Of a stretch of DNA of 32,852 bases, positions 14,966 through 22,900 are shown one piece after another. A program made the translations under genes and the position numbers. The notes beneath the pieces were generated by a model. That model was not told the origin of the DNA. It made no database searches and saw only the letters and a list, made by a program, of their open reading frames with translations. How positions within the stretch are numbered: the first letter of the stretch is position 1; each line of letters starts with the position of its first letter. Location of the stretch: positions 1 to 32,852 of the forward strand of contig JAZRPV010000028.1 in assembly GCA_045649455.1 (NCBI GenBank). The letters run 5' to 3'. The DNA is from JAEDES01 sp045649455. Its GTDB lineage: Bacteria > Bacillota_I > Bacilli_A > RF39 > UBA660.

Positions 14966-16847
14966 ATTTACTTATAACTTCACATATTAAATTAGATATT
15001 TCAGTAGGATCTTCAATTGGTAATCCCGCTATCATTCTAGCTTCACTATATAAAATCTTAGTATATTTATCAAATGATTCTTTATCAGATTTATATAAAT
15101 CTTTTAACTTATTACTAATTGGATGTTTTTCATTTACTTCAAGTATCATTTCTGCTTTAACTCCTAAATCGTTAGGCATTGCATCAAATACTTTTTGCAT
15201 CTCAATTGAAATATCTCCCTTAGTTGTTAAACATACTGGATGACTCTTAAGTTTCTTAGAAAGTTTAACTTCTTTTACATCGTCTCCAATAATCTCTAAC
15301 ATTGCACCTAACATATCTTTAGATTCTTCATTTACTTTTTTAACTTCTTCTTTTTCTTCTTCTGATTCAAGTCCTAAATCTTCACTTTCTACATTAGCAA
15401 ATTTCTTACTATCATATTCTTGAATTGCAGTAACACAGAACTCATCAACATAATCAGTTAAATACAAAATATCAAAATCTTTATCTTTAACTTGTTCTAC
15501 TTGAGGAAGTTTATCAATCTTACTTATAGATGAACCAGCAGCATAATAAATCTTTTCTTGTCCATCTTTCATATTTTCAACATATTCTTTTAAAGTAATA
15601 AGTTTATCTTTCTTAGAAGAATAAAACATAACTAAGTCTTTTAATTTATCTTTATCTGCTCCAAAGTTATTATAAACCCCATACTTAATTTGAACACCAA
15701 AAGTCTTAAAGAATGAAATATATTTATCTCTATCTTCTTTTAATAAAGCTTCTAATTCTTTACGAACTTTACTCTCAATATTTTTAGCAATTAGTTTTAA
15801 ATTATTAGATTCTTGTAATACTTCCCTAGAAATATTAAGTGATAAATCTTCACTATCAACTACTCCTCTTACAAATGCAAAATAATCAGGTAATAGATCA
15901 GCACATTTATCCATAATTAATACTCCATTAGAATAAAGACTTAATCCTTTTTCATAATTTTGAGTAAAGAAATCATATGGCGCATGACTAGGTATAAATA
16001 ATAATGATTTATATGAACACATACCTTCTACTGAAGAAGAAATTACTTTTAATGATTTATCAAAATCATTAAATTTATCCATATAGAAATTATCATAATC
16101 ATCTTCACTAACATCATTCTTATTCTTTTTCCAAATAGGAATCATACTATTTAAAGTTTCTGTTTCTTTAATATCTTCATACTCTCTTTTTTCTTCATCT
16201 TTCATGTGATGACGAGTAACTTCCATTTGAATAGGAAAACTAATATAATCAGAATATTTCTTAACTAAACTCTTTAATTCATATTCTTCTAAATATTTAG
16301 AATATTCATCTTCTTCTGTATCTTCTTTAATATAAAGAGTAATTTCAGTACCAATATCATCTTTTTTACATTTATCTATTGTATACCCATCTACTCCTTC
16401 ACTTTCCCATACATAAGCTTCTTTAGAATCATAACTCTTAGTCTTAACAACAATTCTATCACTTACCATAAATGCAGAATAAAAACCTACACCAAATTGT
16501 CCAATAATATCAACTTTTTCTTCACTAGTCATATTATCTTTAAAAGCAAGTGATCCACTCTTTGCAATAGTACCAAGATTTTCTTCTAACTCTTCTTTAG
16601 TCATACCACAACCAGTATCAGTTATAGTAATAGTTCTTTCATCTTTATTAAATGCTAAATGTATTAATAAATCATCCTTATCAACTTTAACTTTCTCATC
16701 AGTTAAACTACGATAATATAACTTATCTAAAGCATCACTAGCATTACTAATAAGCTCTCTTAAAAATATATCTTTATTTGTATAAATTGAATTAATCATT
16801 AAATCAAGCAATCTTCTTGATTCTGATTTAAACTCTTTTTTCTCCAT
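14964..16847 (-). CDS. htpG: Molecular chaperone HtpG (bacterial Hsp90)
   Basis: 627 aa, the normal length. ATP-dependent dimeric chaperone of the cytoplasm. The N-terminal GHKL ATPase shows ELISNASDALDKL (about 33-45, with the catalytic Glu and the Asn), DTGCGMTKEEL and GQFGVGFYSAFMV. The middle domain includes the conserved SLNISREVLQ, and the C-terminal dimerisation region is complete. AGGAG precedes the ATG. It is a single-gene unit with its own terminator. The upstream region has a CIRCE inverted repeat overlapping the promoter, which indicates repression by HrcA; in Bacillus subtilis htpG is not an HrcA target. Confidence 0.97.
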   Translation of the reverse strand: MEKKEFKSESRRLLDLMINSIYTNKDIFLRELISNASDALDKLYYRSLTDEKVKVDKDDLLIHLAFNKDERTITITDTGCGMTKEELEENLGTIAKSGSLAFKDNMTSEEKVDIIGQFGVGFYSAFMVSDRIVVKTKSYDSKEAYVWESEGVDGYTIDKCKKDDIGTEITLYIKEDTEEDEYSKYLEEYELKSLVKKYSDYISFPIQMEVTRHHMKDEEKREYEDIKETETLNSMIPIWKKNKNDVSEDDYDNFYMDKFNDFDKSLKVISSSVEGMCSYKSLLFIPSHAPYDFFTQNYEKGLSLYSNGVLIMDKCADLLPDYFAFVRGVVDSEDLSLNISREVLQESNNLKLIAKNIESKVRKELEALLKEDRDKYISFFKTFGVQIKYGVYNNFGADKDKLKDLVMFYSSKKDKLITLKEYVENMKDGQEKIYYAAGSSISKIDKLPQVEQVKDKDFDILYLTDYVDEFCVTAIQEYDSKKFANVESEDLGLESEEEKEEVKKVNEESKDMLGAMLEIIGDDVKEVKLSKKLKSHPVCLTTKGDISIEMQKVFDAMPNDLGVKAEMILEVNEKHPISNKLKDLYKSDKESFDKYTKILYSEARMIAGLPIEDPTEISNLICEVISK

Positions 16848-16868
16848 TATTTCATCTCCTATAATTTA

Positions 16869-16897
16869 GATATATCACTAATTTTAGCACAAGTCAA
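16869..16897 (-). promoter_or_regulatory. htpG promoter
   Basis: Minus strand TTGACT (16892-16897), 17-base spacer, TATATC (16869-16874). The -35 is inside the CIRCE element. Confidence 0.65.
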
Positions 16898-16910
16898 TAT
16901 AGAGTGCTAA
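16884..16910. promoter_or_regulatory. CIRCE operator (HrcA binding site)
   Basis: Inverted repeat TTAGCACAA-N9-GAGTGCTAA on the plus strand. The consensus is TTAGCACTC-N9-GAGTGCTAA, so one arm is perfect, the other differs at two bases, and the 9-base spacer is exact. It covers the -35 region of htpG. Confidence 0.9.
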
Positions 16911-16943
16911 AAACACACAATTTTCACATTTTTCATTAACAAT

Positions 16944-16968
16944 AAAAAAAGACATTAATGTCTTTTTT
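16944..16968 (-). terminator. Intrinsic terminator of the 301-aa gene
   Basis: Palindrome GACATTAATGTC flanked by A and T tracts, so it can act on both strands. The TAA stop at 16967 touches it. Confidence 0.8.
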
Positions 16969-17872
16969 ATTTTAATAATCTTTCTAAATAACCATCTCTA
17001 TCATATTCAATATAAATATTATTACCAATAATTTTCTTACTAGAAACACCATCTATTACTTTTAAATAATCTCCATCATTACCATAACATAAATAATGAA
17101 CATCATCTTTAGTAATAATTTTATAAAAACATTTAAACTTCTCTAATTTTATATCTCTAAGTACAGAATATATCTTACTAATATTATTATCATAATCATC
17201 ACAATAAATATTAAGTATTTTAAACCTACTATTATATTCAACAATAATAATAGTATCTTCTACTATACTATAATATCTATTATTAATCTTCTCTAAAAAG
17301 TCTACATTTAAATCAACTATATCTTTCTTAGAAAAAATATCAATAAACTTATCTTTAAATAAATCAAATTTATAAGACATCGTATATTCAATAACATCCA
17401 TATTATTAATTAAAGATACTATATCAGAACATAATTCACTAATTATATTAGGACTATGTCCAAATAATAAAATTAAAATATCATATAAGAAATCCCATTC
17501 TAGCGGAATATATCTATTACACAAAAATAAATATTGTCTTTCTAAAAATAATTTCATAGTAATTTTATAAGTCTCATACTTATATTTAAATCTAAACATA
17601 TCTTCTTGAAAAACAGAAATATTATCTTCTAAATTTTCCATTATAAAATTAACTAACGAACTTCTTACAAATTGATAACAAGCATACTCATCTACATCAT
17701 TATCAATTAAATCTAATGGTACATATAATACTTTATATTGATTGATTCTATAATTATAAATCAGACCTAAATAAATATTAGAATTTTCATAATCTTCAAC
17801 AATTAAATTAAATATCTCTTCTTCTTTTCTTTTTACTAAATACCTCTTGATTAATTCTATCTTTTTATTCAT
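16967..17872 (-). CDS. Hypothetical 301-aa protein
   Basis: Not recognised. No signal peptide. Rich in Ile, Tyr, Asp and Asn, with alternating helical and beta regions; the middle (WDFLYDILILLFG) is hydrophobic but not a clear membrane segment. The C-terminus has repeated aromatic beta-like stretches (CFYKIITKDDVHYLCYGND), which recall a beta-propeller or sensor-type fold without proof. GAGGGTTT precedes the ATG, but this site follows the T-tract of the rhodanese gene terminator directly, so expression depends on readthrough or an internal promoter. It could be a lineage-specific protein. Confidence 0.65.
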   Translation of the reverse strand: MNKKIELIKRYLVKRKEEEIFNLIVEDYENSNIYLGLIYNYRINQYKVLYVPLDLIDNDVDEYACYQFVRSSLVNFIMENLEDNISVFQEDMFRFKYKYETYKITMKLFLERQYLFLCNRYIPLEWDFLYDILILLFGHSPNIISELCSDIVSLINNMDVIEYTMSYKFDLFKDKFIDIFSKKDIVDLNVDFLEKINNRYYSIVEDTIIIVEYNSRFKILNIYCDDYDNNISKIYSVLRDIKLEKFKCFYKIITKDDVHYLCYGNDGDYLKVIDGVSSKKIIGNNIYIEYDRDGYLERLLK

Positions 17873-17879
17873 AAACCCT

Positions 17880-17907
17880 CAAAAAAAGAGAGATTACTCA
17901 TCTCCCT
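17880..17907 (-). terminator. Terminator or attenuator with stop codon in the loop
   Basis: Minus strand AGGGAGAT-loop-ATCTCTCT followed by T7. The TAA stop of the rhodanese gene lies in the loop, and GAGG of the next gene begins right after the T-tract. Confidence 0.75.
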
Positions 17908-18280
17908 TTATTAATTCATATTCCCAATCAAGAATGCCACCCATATTATAAATATATTTATAACCAAGTTTTTGTAATTCTCCTGCTGCAGTTGTACTTC
18001 TAGAACCACTTCTACAGTACACTATTATTTTTTTATCTTTTGGAATATCTATTTCGTTAATATTAGGTAATGGTACATTAACTGCATTCTTAATATGTCC
18101 ACTTCGAAATTCTTCTATACTACGCACATCTACTATAACATAATCTGGATATTTTTCAATATTTTCACTAATATTATAAACTTCTTTCATTGTAACACTC
18201 TCTAATTTGACACTTTCTTCTTTACTACAACCAGTTAATATAACTAATCCTAAAACTAATAATATAACTATTTTTTTCAT
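17894..18280 (-). CDS. Rhodanese-domain lipoprotein
   Basis: 128 aa. A type II signal peptide with lipobox LTGC (C18) predicts a membrane-anchored lipoprotein on the outer face of the cell membrane. A single rhodanese domain follows: DVRSIEEFRSGHI (51-63) and the active-site loop CRSGSRS with catalytic C89, then NMGGILDWE near the end. Rhodanese domains transfer sulfane sulfur or take part in thiol redox chemistry; the physiological acceptor is unknown. GGTGATTAG precedes the ATG. It starts 29 bases after the SpoIID-like gene with no terminator between them, so it may be the last gene of that operon. Confidence 0.92.
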   Translation of the reverse strand: MKKIVILLVLGLVILTGCSKEESVKLESVTMKEVYNISENIEKYPDYVIVDVRSIEEFRSGHIKNAVNVPLPNINEIDIPKDKKIIVYCRSGSRSTTAAGELQKLGYKYIYNMGGILDWEYELIKGDE

Positions 18281-18309
18281 CTAATCACCAATATTATTTT
18301 AACTCATAT

Positions 18310-19653
18310 TTATTCTTTTGACAACTCTACTATCTTATACCAAGTACTAGGACCAACTACTCCATTAGCTTCAAATCCATACTTATTTTGAATATATTTA
18401 ATAGAGTCTTCTGTTAATCTATCAAACTCAGAAGAAACCACTACTCCAGGTATATCTCCCATATTTTTACAAATTATATATAAAAACTTTTGTAAATTTA
18501 AAACATCTCTTCCCTTCATTCCTCTACTTAAATATCTACCAGGAAAAAACTCATCTAAATAAGTAACATATTGATCATCTAAATTATTAATAATATTTCG
18601 ATACTTCTCTCTTAAAACTCTCCAAGTTTCTTGATTAACTTCTCCAGTACTTGGAATATTATATTTATTTTGAAATGCAATAACCATCTCTAAAGTATCA
18701 TTAGTAAATTTATCACCACTAAGCTCAAAATAAGGAATATCATCATCAAAATAAGCAATTGTATTTAAGTAATAATTTAATGCTCTAATAAAAGTACCTT
18801 CATCACCAAGAACTAACTTTTTAGAAAATACTAAGCTTGCTTCATCAATTGATACACCTTCTGAATATATATCACTAATCTTTTTAACTGCATTATAAAT
18901 ATATTTAATTTTATACCAAGTACTTTTATCAACAACACCTGTTACTTTTAAATTAAATACTTCTTGAAACTTCTTAACTGCATCAACCATATCAACAGTA
19001 AAATAAACACTATCATTTTTAATAACTGGAATTGCTGGATAATTTTGACCAATTCTATTTAGCTGTATTTTTAATGTCTTAACAAAATTACCACTAGTAC
19101 CAAGTTCTACATCAAAACCAGGAAAACTCATAATATTATCTTCAACAGAAGCATTATAAATAATATTAATATTATTACCATAATATTTTTTTAATATATT
19201 AACTGGCCCTAAACCACTATTTGCATCACTTACTGTTCCCCATTGACTAAGACCATTACATTTAGTAACTCTCCCATCACAATACTGAGCAAATAAAGGT
19301 TGAACTTGACCATCTTTAACTATATAGTCATTAAACAACTCATCAACAACTATACTTATCTTTTCAAAAAACTGTCTATCAACACCAAAACTCTGATCAT
19401 ATTGACTACTAGAAGTAATATCAAAATTATATCCTTGTGAACGATACCACTCATTATAAATTCTATTTAGACTAAATGATATTATTGCCAGTACATTAGC
19501 TTTTATAGAATCAATTGGCCAATTAGGATAAATCTCTCCTGATGCAACATTCTTAATATATTCTACAAACGGAACATTTATATTTCTCCCCGCTTCTTGA
19601 GGAGTTCCAATATGAACAGTAATAAAAGTAGGAATAATTGGTGAATTAATCAT
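18310..19653 (-). CDS. SpoIID-like protein with three peptidoglycan-binding domains
   Basis: 447 aa, no signal peptide. The N-terminal region (about 10-170) resembles a SpoIID/LytB-type domain: VPFVEYIKNVASGEIYPNWP and SIKANVLAIISFSLNRIY, matching the family's segment where an A-x-K-A-x-A pattern and a long helix occur, then QYCDGR and LSQWG. Three PG_binding_1-type repeats follow (about 180-255, 280-355, 370-445), each ending near STWYKI or TWRVL. SpoIID proteins are lytic transglycosylases that remodel peptidoglycan during engulfment in sporulation. The start overlaps the upstream gene by 8 bases and has AGGAGAAT. With the LysM gene this operon is probably sporulation- or cell-wall-linked. 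Lack of an export signal fits a mother-cell or coat protein better than a secreted enzyme. Confidence 0.78.
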   Translation of the reverse strand: MINSPIIPTFITVHIGTPQEAGRNINVPFVEYIKNVASGEIYPNWPIDSIKANVLAIISFSLNRIYNEWYRSQGYNFDITSSSQYDQSFGVDRQFFEKISIVVDELFNDYIVKDGQVQPLFAQYCDGRVTKCNGLSQWGTVSDANSGLGPVNILKKYYGNNINIIYNASVEDNIMSFPGFDVELGTSGNFVKTLKIQLNRIGQNYPAIPVIKNDSVYFTVDMVDAVKKFQEVFNLKVTGVVDKSTWYKIKYIYNAVKKISDIYSEGVSIDEASLVFSKKLVLGDEGTFIRALNYYLNTIAYFDDDIPYFELSGDKFTNDTLEMVIAFQNKYNIPSTGEVNQETWRVLREKYRNIINNLDDQYVTYLDEFFPGRYLSRGMKGRDVLNLQKFLYIICKNMGDIPGVVVSSEFDRLTEDSIKYIQNKYGFEANGVVGPSTWYKIVELSKE

Positions 19654-20041
19654 TAAAATTCTCCTGCCTCATCTTAACATATTGTAAAACTCTAACATCA
19701 CCAAACATTCCAATAGAATAATTCTTTATTGTTTCATATCCTCTAGAAACACATGTTAAATCATACAAAGTATAACTAGGTTCAACATCACTAGCAGTAA
19801 CTGTTTTAGGAGCAGGTAACATTATATCTGATATAATACCTTCACTATCAGTTTTCCCTTCATAAAAGATTACTTTATACTCTCCAATATCCTTAGTAAT
19901 AAGAACATCAACATCATCAATTGGAATTGCCCCATAAGCAGTAAAAGCTTGTATTTTTAAATAACCAACATCAGGATTATCTAATATAAATTGATTATAT
20001 AAATTAGTCTTTTTAAAATCTTCATATAAAATAAAATTCAT
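19646..20041 (-). CDS. Small beta-domain protein (carboxypeptidase-regulatory/CnaB-like) in the LysM operon
   Basis: 131 aa; weakly recognised. A central segment (LKIQAFTAYGAIPIDDVDVLITKD ... FYEGKTDSEGIISDIMLPAP, about 27-77) has the strand order and the T-D-x-x-G-x pattern of transthyretin-like/CnaB-type beta-sandwich domains. The C-terminus is basic and Asn-rich. No signal peptide. Its ATG overlaps the stop of the LysM gene by one base (TAATG) with the ribosome site inside that gene, and its own stop overlaps the next start by 8 bases, so the three genes are strictly coupled. A structural role alongside peptidoglycan-binding partners is inferred from context. Confidence 0.72.
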   Translation of the reverse strand: MNFILYEDFKKTNLYNQFILDNPDVGYLKIQAFTAYGAIPIDDVDVLITKDIGEYKVIFYEGKTDSEGIISDIMLPAPKTVTASDVEPSYTLYDLTCVSRGYETIKNYSIGMFGDVRVLQYVKMRQENFND

Positions 20042-20865
20042 TAATTAACCTCCCTTATTTTTAATACATCTCCTACACTAAGATTATTACTACTAAGATT
20101 ATTAAGTTTAATTAAATCATCAACACTAACACCAAATCTACGACTAATAGAATATAAACTATCACCTGATACTACTCTATATAAAACATATTCTACTTCT
20201 TTATAATTATCTCCATAACAACTAAGACCATCTAAATTAGTATCAATATTATTTTCAACAACTCTAAGAACTTGACCTACATATAATGAATCACTATCTA
20301 AATCATTAATTTTTTTTAAATCAGAAACACTCATATTAAACAACTTACTAATTCTATATAAATTATCTCCACTCTTAACTATATAAGTAGAATAATCTCC
20401 CGTACCAGGATTAACATCTATAGGAATCTTTAACAAAGTACCAATAGATAAATTATTATTACTAAGATTATTAATATCCCTAATAGTTTGAATATCAACA
20501 TCATATTTACGACTAATAGAATATAATGTATCTCCAGAAACAACTTCATACAACACAAAATCACCATCACCTGGTACTGGTATAAATAATTCTTGACCTA
20601 GGGCAATTAAGTTACTATTCAAATTATTAATACGTATTATGTCATCAACACTTACATTGAATTTTCTACTAATAGAATAAAGTGTATCTCCTTCTTTTAC
20701 TATATATAAAGTTGTTGTCTCAATACTTGGAATCTTTAAAACCTGACCAACTCTTAATACAAAGGTACTTAGATTATTTTCTGCAACTATATCTGCAATA
20801 GAAACTCCAAATTGTTTACTTATACCATATAAAGTATCCCCTGATTGTACAATATATGTCTGCAT
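20041..20865 (-). CDS. Protein of five LysM domains
   Basis: 274 aa made almost entirely of LysM peptidoglycan/chitin-type binding repeats at residues 2-46, 52-96, 104-148, 159-202 and 227-271, each with the GD(T/S/N)LY-x-IS pattern and ending near VLKI(P). No catalytic domain and no signal peptide. Such signal-less LysM proteins in spore formers (for example SafA) sit in the spore coat or cortex and recruit other proteins; that is the likeliest role here. It is the first gene of a coupled operon with the CnaB-like and SpoIID-like genes. GAGGTGAG precedes the ATG. A TATACT-type -10 lies upstream but no clear promoter could be assigned, which would fit a sporulation sigma factor. Confidence 0.9.
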   Translation of the reverse strand: MQTYIVQSGDTLYGISKQFGVSIADIVAENNLSTFVLRVGQVLKIPSIETTTLYIVKEGDTLYSISRKFNVSVDDIIRINNLNSNLIALGQELFIPVPGDGDFVLYEVVSGDTLYSISRKYDVDIQTIRDINNLSNNNLSIGTLLKIPIDVNPGTGDYSTYIVKSGDNLYRISKLFNMSVSDLKKINDLDSDSLYVGQVLRVVENNIDTNLDGLSCYGDNYKEVEYVLYRVVSGDSLYSISRRFGVSVDDLIKLNNLSSNNLSVGDVLKIREVN

Positions 20866-20896
20866 AACTCACCTCATAAAAGTATATTCAAGCAAT

Positions 20897-20921
20897 AAAA
20901 AAAGATAACCTAAGTTATCTT
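20897..20921 (-). terminator. Intrinsic terminator of the small DUF1292-like gene
   Basis: Minus strand AAGATAAC-TTAG-GTTATCTT followed by T7. The TAA stop overlaps the stem. Confidence 0.9.
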
Positions 20922-21144
20922 ATTCATGTACATATTCTGTATATAATTTTAGAAGTTGTTCCAATACATCAATATCAGTAACTTCTGTTAATCCACTTTC
21001 CGAATCAAATTCACAAAACATATTATTTTCATAATTGTCTATTTCAATTAAAAATACATAGTTCTTATCATCTAACATAGTTGTAAAAGCAACTGTATAT
21101 TCTTTATTATCATCTAGAGTTAGGATTTCACTTTGTTCTAACAT
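20920..21144 (-). CDS. DUF1292-like small acidic protein
   Basis: 74 aa from the ATG at 21144 (MLEQSEILTLDDN). It is placed here because AGGAGG lies eight bases upstream; the ATG at 21150 would be only two bases from it. The layout matches DUF1292/YrzB proteins: an N-terminal LTLDDNKEYTVAF strand pair, a YVFLIEI strand, and an acidic C-terminal helix (DIDVLEQLLKLYTEYV). Function unknown. The start lies inside the end of the upstream membrane protein gene, so the two are coupled. It is the second protein of this type in the window besides that at 5383. Confidence 0.7.
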   Translation of the reverse strand: MLEQSEILTLDDNKEYTVAFTTMLDDKNYVFLIEIDNYENNMFCEFDSESGLTEVTDIDVLEQLLKLYTEYVHE

Positions 21145-21469
21145 CTTCATTACCTCCTAATTCCATTTCTTCTCTTTCTACTTCTTCAAAGATTTGCTTT
21201 AACTCTGCATTTCTTCTTTCTTTTTTAGTTTCTTTAGCTTTTACAAACCCTCTTATTGCACTACGTATACCTACTGCAATAAGACCATATGAAACTACAT
21301 TACCACTTAAAATTTCTCCAAAATCTACTAAGTCTCCACCAAAATGAACCGCTGCAACTCCACCAAGAATTACAACACCAGCAACAACTGCTTTACTCAC
21401 TCTACTTTTAGTTTGTTCATCTTTAGCTTTAGTTCTATCCTTTATTTCAAACTTTCTAGGTTCTTCCAT
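21128..21469 (-). CDS. Hypothetical membrane-associated protein
   Basis: 113 aa; not recognised. A charged N-terminus (to about 25) is followed by two short Gly/Val-rich hydrophobic segments (AVVAGVVILGGVAAVHF; NVVSYGLIAVGIRSAI) and a strongly charged helical C-terminus (KETKKERRNAELKQIFEEVEREE). It is probably a small two-segment membrane protein with a cytoplasmic coiled tail. GAGGAG precedes the ATG at 21469. It overlaps the start of the DUF1292-like gene. Confidence 0.7.
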   Translation of the reverse strand: MEEPRKFEIKDRTKAKDEQTKSRVSKAVVAGVVILGGVAAVHFGGDLVDFGEILSGNVVSYGLIAVGIRSAIRGFVKAKETKKERRNAELKQIFEEVEREEMELGGNEDVRTK

Positions 21470-21510
21470 GATATCACTCCTCTATCTTAATAATAACATA
21501 AATAAATAAT

Positions 21511-21536
21511 AAAAAAAAGACTATTTAAAATAGTCT
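21511..21536 (-). terminator. Intrinsic terminator of the second SipW-type-signal paralog
   Basis: Minus strand AGACTATTT-AAATAGTCT with T8 tail, about 45 bases after the stop. Confidence 0.85.
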
Positions 21537-21583
21537 CTTATAAAACAATCTTTTCATAAATAACCATAAGAAATCAAAGATTT

Positions 21584-22798
21584 CTAGAAAAGAGATTTAG
21601 AGATAGTTATAACTGGACGGACACCAACTAAATTATAACCATAAGTGCGGTAGTAGAAGCTACTATTTCTTAAAACGTACCATACCTTGTCAGTCTTATG
21701 AGCCGACCCTAACCAGTATGAAGTTGCATAAACCCAATCTGGCGCACCACTACAACTATAATCATCTACACTACAACCTAATGTTTCAAGTTCTTCATAA
21801 TTAATAAGTCTTGCTTCATAAATTGGTATTTCTAATCCTTCTAAATAAGTTTTATAATTTTCCACATACTCATAAAGATATGAACTTTCATTATAAACGT
21901 ATGATGGATAACTACTTACTGTACTTGACCAGTAATTTGTTGATGCAAATGGTTTTGTTCCTATTAATGGATTATTGTCTGAATAATTATTAAACCAACC
22001 AATTGCTGTTGAATCTTGTATTCCTGTTGAATTTTCAAGTGCTACACAATTTCCTGAACTACCAAACTTGTTTCCTACTAATAAATTATATTTTGAAAGC
22101 ATAGTAACAGTTTCGCTATCACTACTTATAATATAAAATTTTTCACTACCAATAGATATAACACTACCAACAGTATCTAAATCTCCACTTACTACTTTAA
22201 CAGGTTCATATACACCATTATCAATTACACTACTTCCACTACCATCACTTTGAACATAATTTACTGTAAATGCTAAATTAAGTGTTTCTGATGTTGTTGG
22301 TAAATCAGATGCAGTTATATCTTTTCTAAATTCTACTCTTACTTTTAATCTTACAAATGATTCTTTTGATACTAATTGTTTAGTATTAATTGATTCTCCA
22401 TTTTGATACTCGATAATATAGTTTAAATATTTTGCTTGATTAGTTGTTAATGTAGGTTCTTTTATTACACTATCAATCATCGCATCGATTGAACCATTAT
22501 TAACAACATCAATAGTAAACTCATAAAAGTCTCCTGGCATATTTAATGTTATTGAAAATGATGCAGTTGTTGGTGTTGTAATCGATGGTATTGTTCCACT
22601 TACACTTCCACTTTTTACTTTTACATTTTCTAAATGTATATCCCATGTAGATGCTACTACTTCAGCACTACCTTGAATATTTAATGTTACTGATAAGGCT
22701 GCATATGCAATTGTTAATGTAAACACACAAACTAATATTAAACATAATCCCAATGTTAATACTTTTCTATCTTTAATATTAAAGTTTAATCGTTTCAT
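21584..22798 (-). CDS. Exported protein with hypervariable-looking C-terminal domain (paralog 2)
   Basis: 404 aa from the ATG at 22798 (MKRLNFNIKDRK), with AGGAGTG upstream. The first 38 residues, including the signal sequence and TIAYAAL, are almost identical to paralog 1, also at DNA level, and the ribosome-site region is conserved. The beta-rich domain (TWDIHLENV, LNMPGDFYEFTIDVVN) is clearly homologous, as is the ISIGSEKFYIIS segment. A domain of about 120 residues is richer in Tyr, Ser and Cys and ends YATSYW-29 residues-GVRPVITISKS. The 29 residues share almost nothing with the matching 29 in paralog 1, while the flanks match. In this segment 7 of 29 codons end in C, more than in the conserved part. 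Probably a cell-surface ligand-binding protein of the DUF6273/C-type-lectin-like kind. Confidence 0.72.
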   Translation of the reverse strand: MKRLNFNIKDRKVLTLGLCLILVCVFTLTIAYAALSVTLNIQGSAEVVASTWDIHLENVKVKSGSVSGTIPSITTPTTASFSITLNMPGDFYEFTIDVVNNGSIDAMIDSVIKEPTLTTNQAKYLNYIIEYQNGESINTKQLVSKESFVRLKVRVEFRKDITASDLPTTSETLNLAFTVNYVQSDGSGSSVIDNGVYEPVKVVSGDLDTVGSVISIGSEKFYIISSDSETVTMLSKYNLLVGNKFGSSGNCVALENSTGIQDSTAIGWFNNYSDNNPLIGTKPFASTNYWSSTVSSYPSYVYNESSYLYEYVENYKTYLEGLEIPIYEARLINYEELETLGCSVDDYSCSGAPDWVYATSYWLGSAHKTDKVWYVLRNSSFYYRTYGYNLVGVRPVITISKSLF

Positions 22799-22878
22799 AT
22801 TAACACTCCTATTCTTATATTTCAATTATAATATTCATACCAATTTTTTACAATTAAATAATTTTTGTCTATGTAAAC

Positions 22879-22900
22879 AAAAAAGACTATTTCTAGTCTT
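22879..22900 (-). terminator. Intrinsic terminator of the mscS gene
   Basis: Minus strand AAGACTA-GAAA-TAGTCTT and T6. The TAG stop lies in the stem. Confidence 0.9.

Noticed and set aside
21811..21993. Plus-strand open frame of 60 aa
   Set aside because: Shadow inside the second exported paralog gene.
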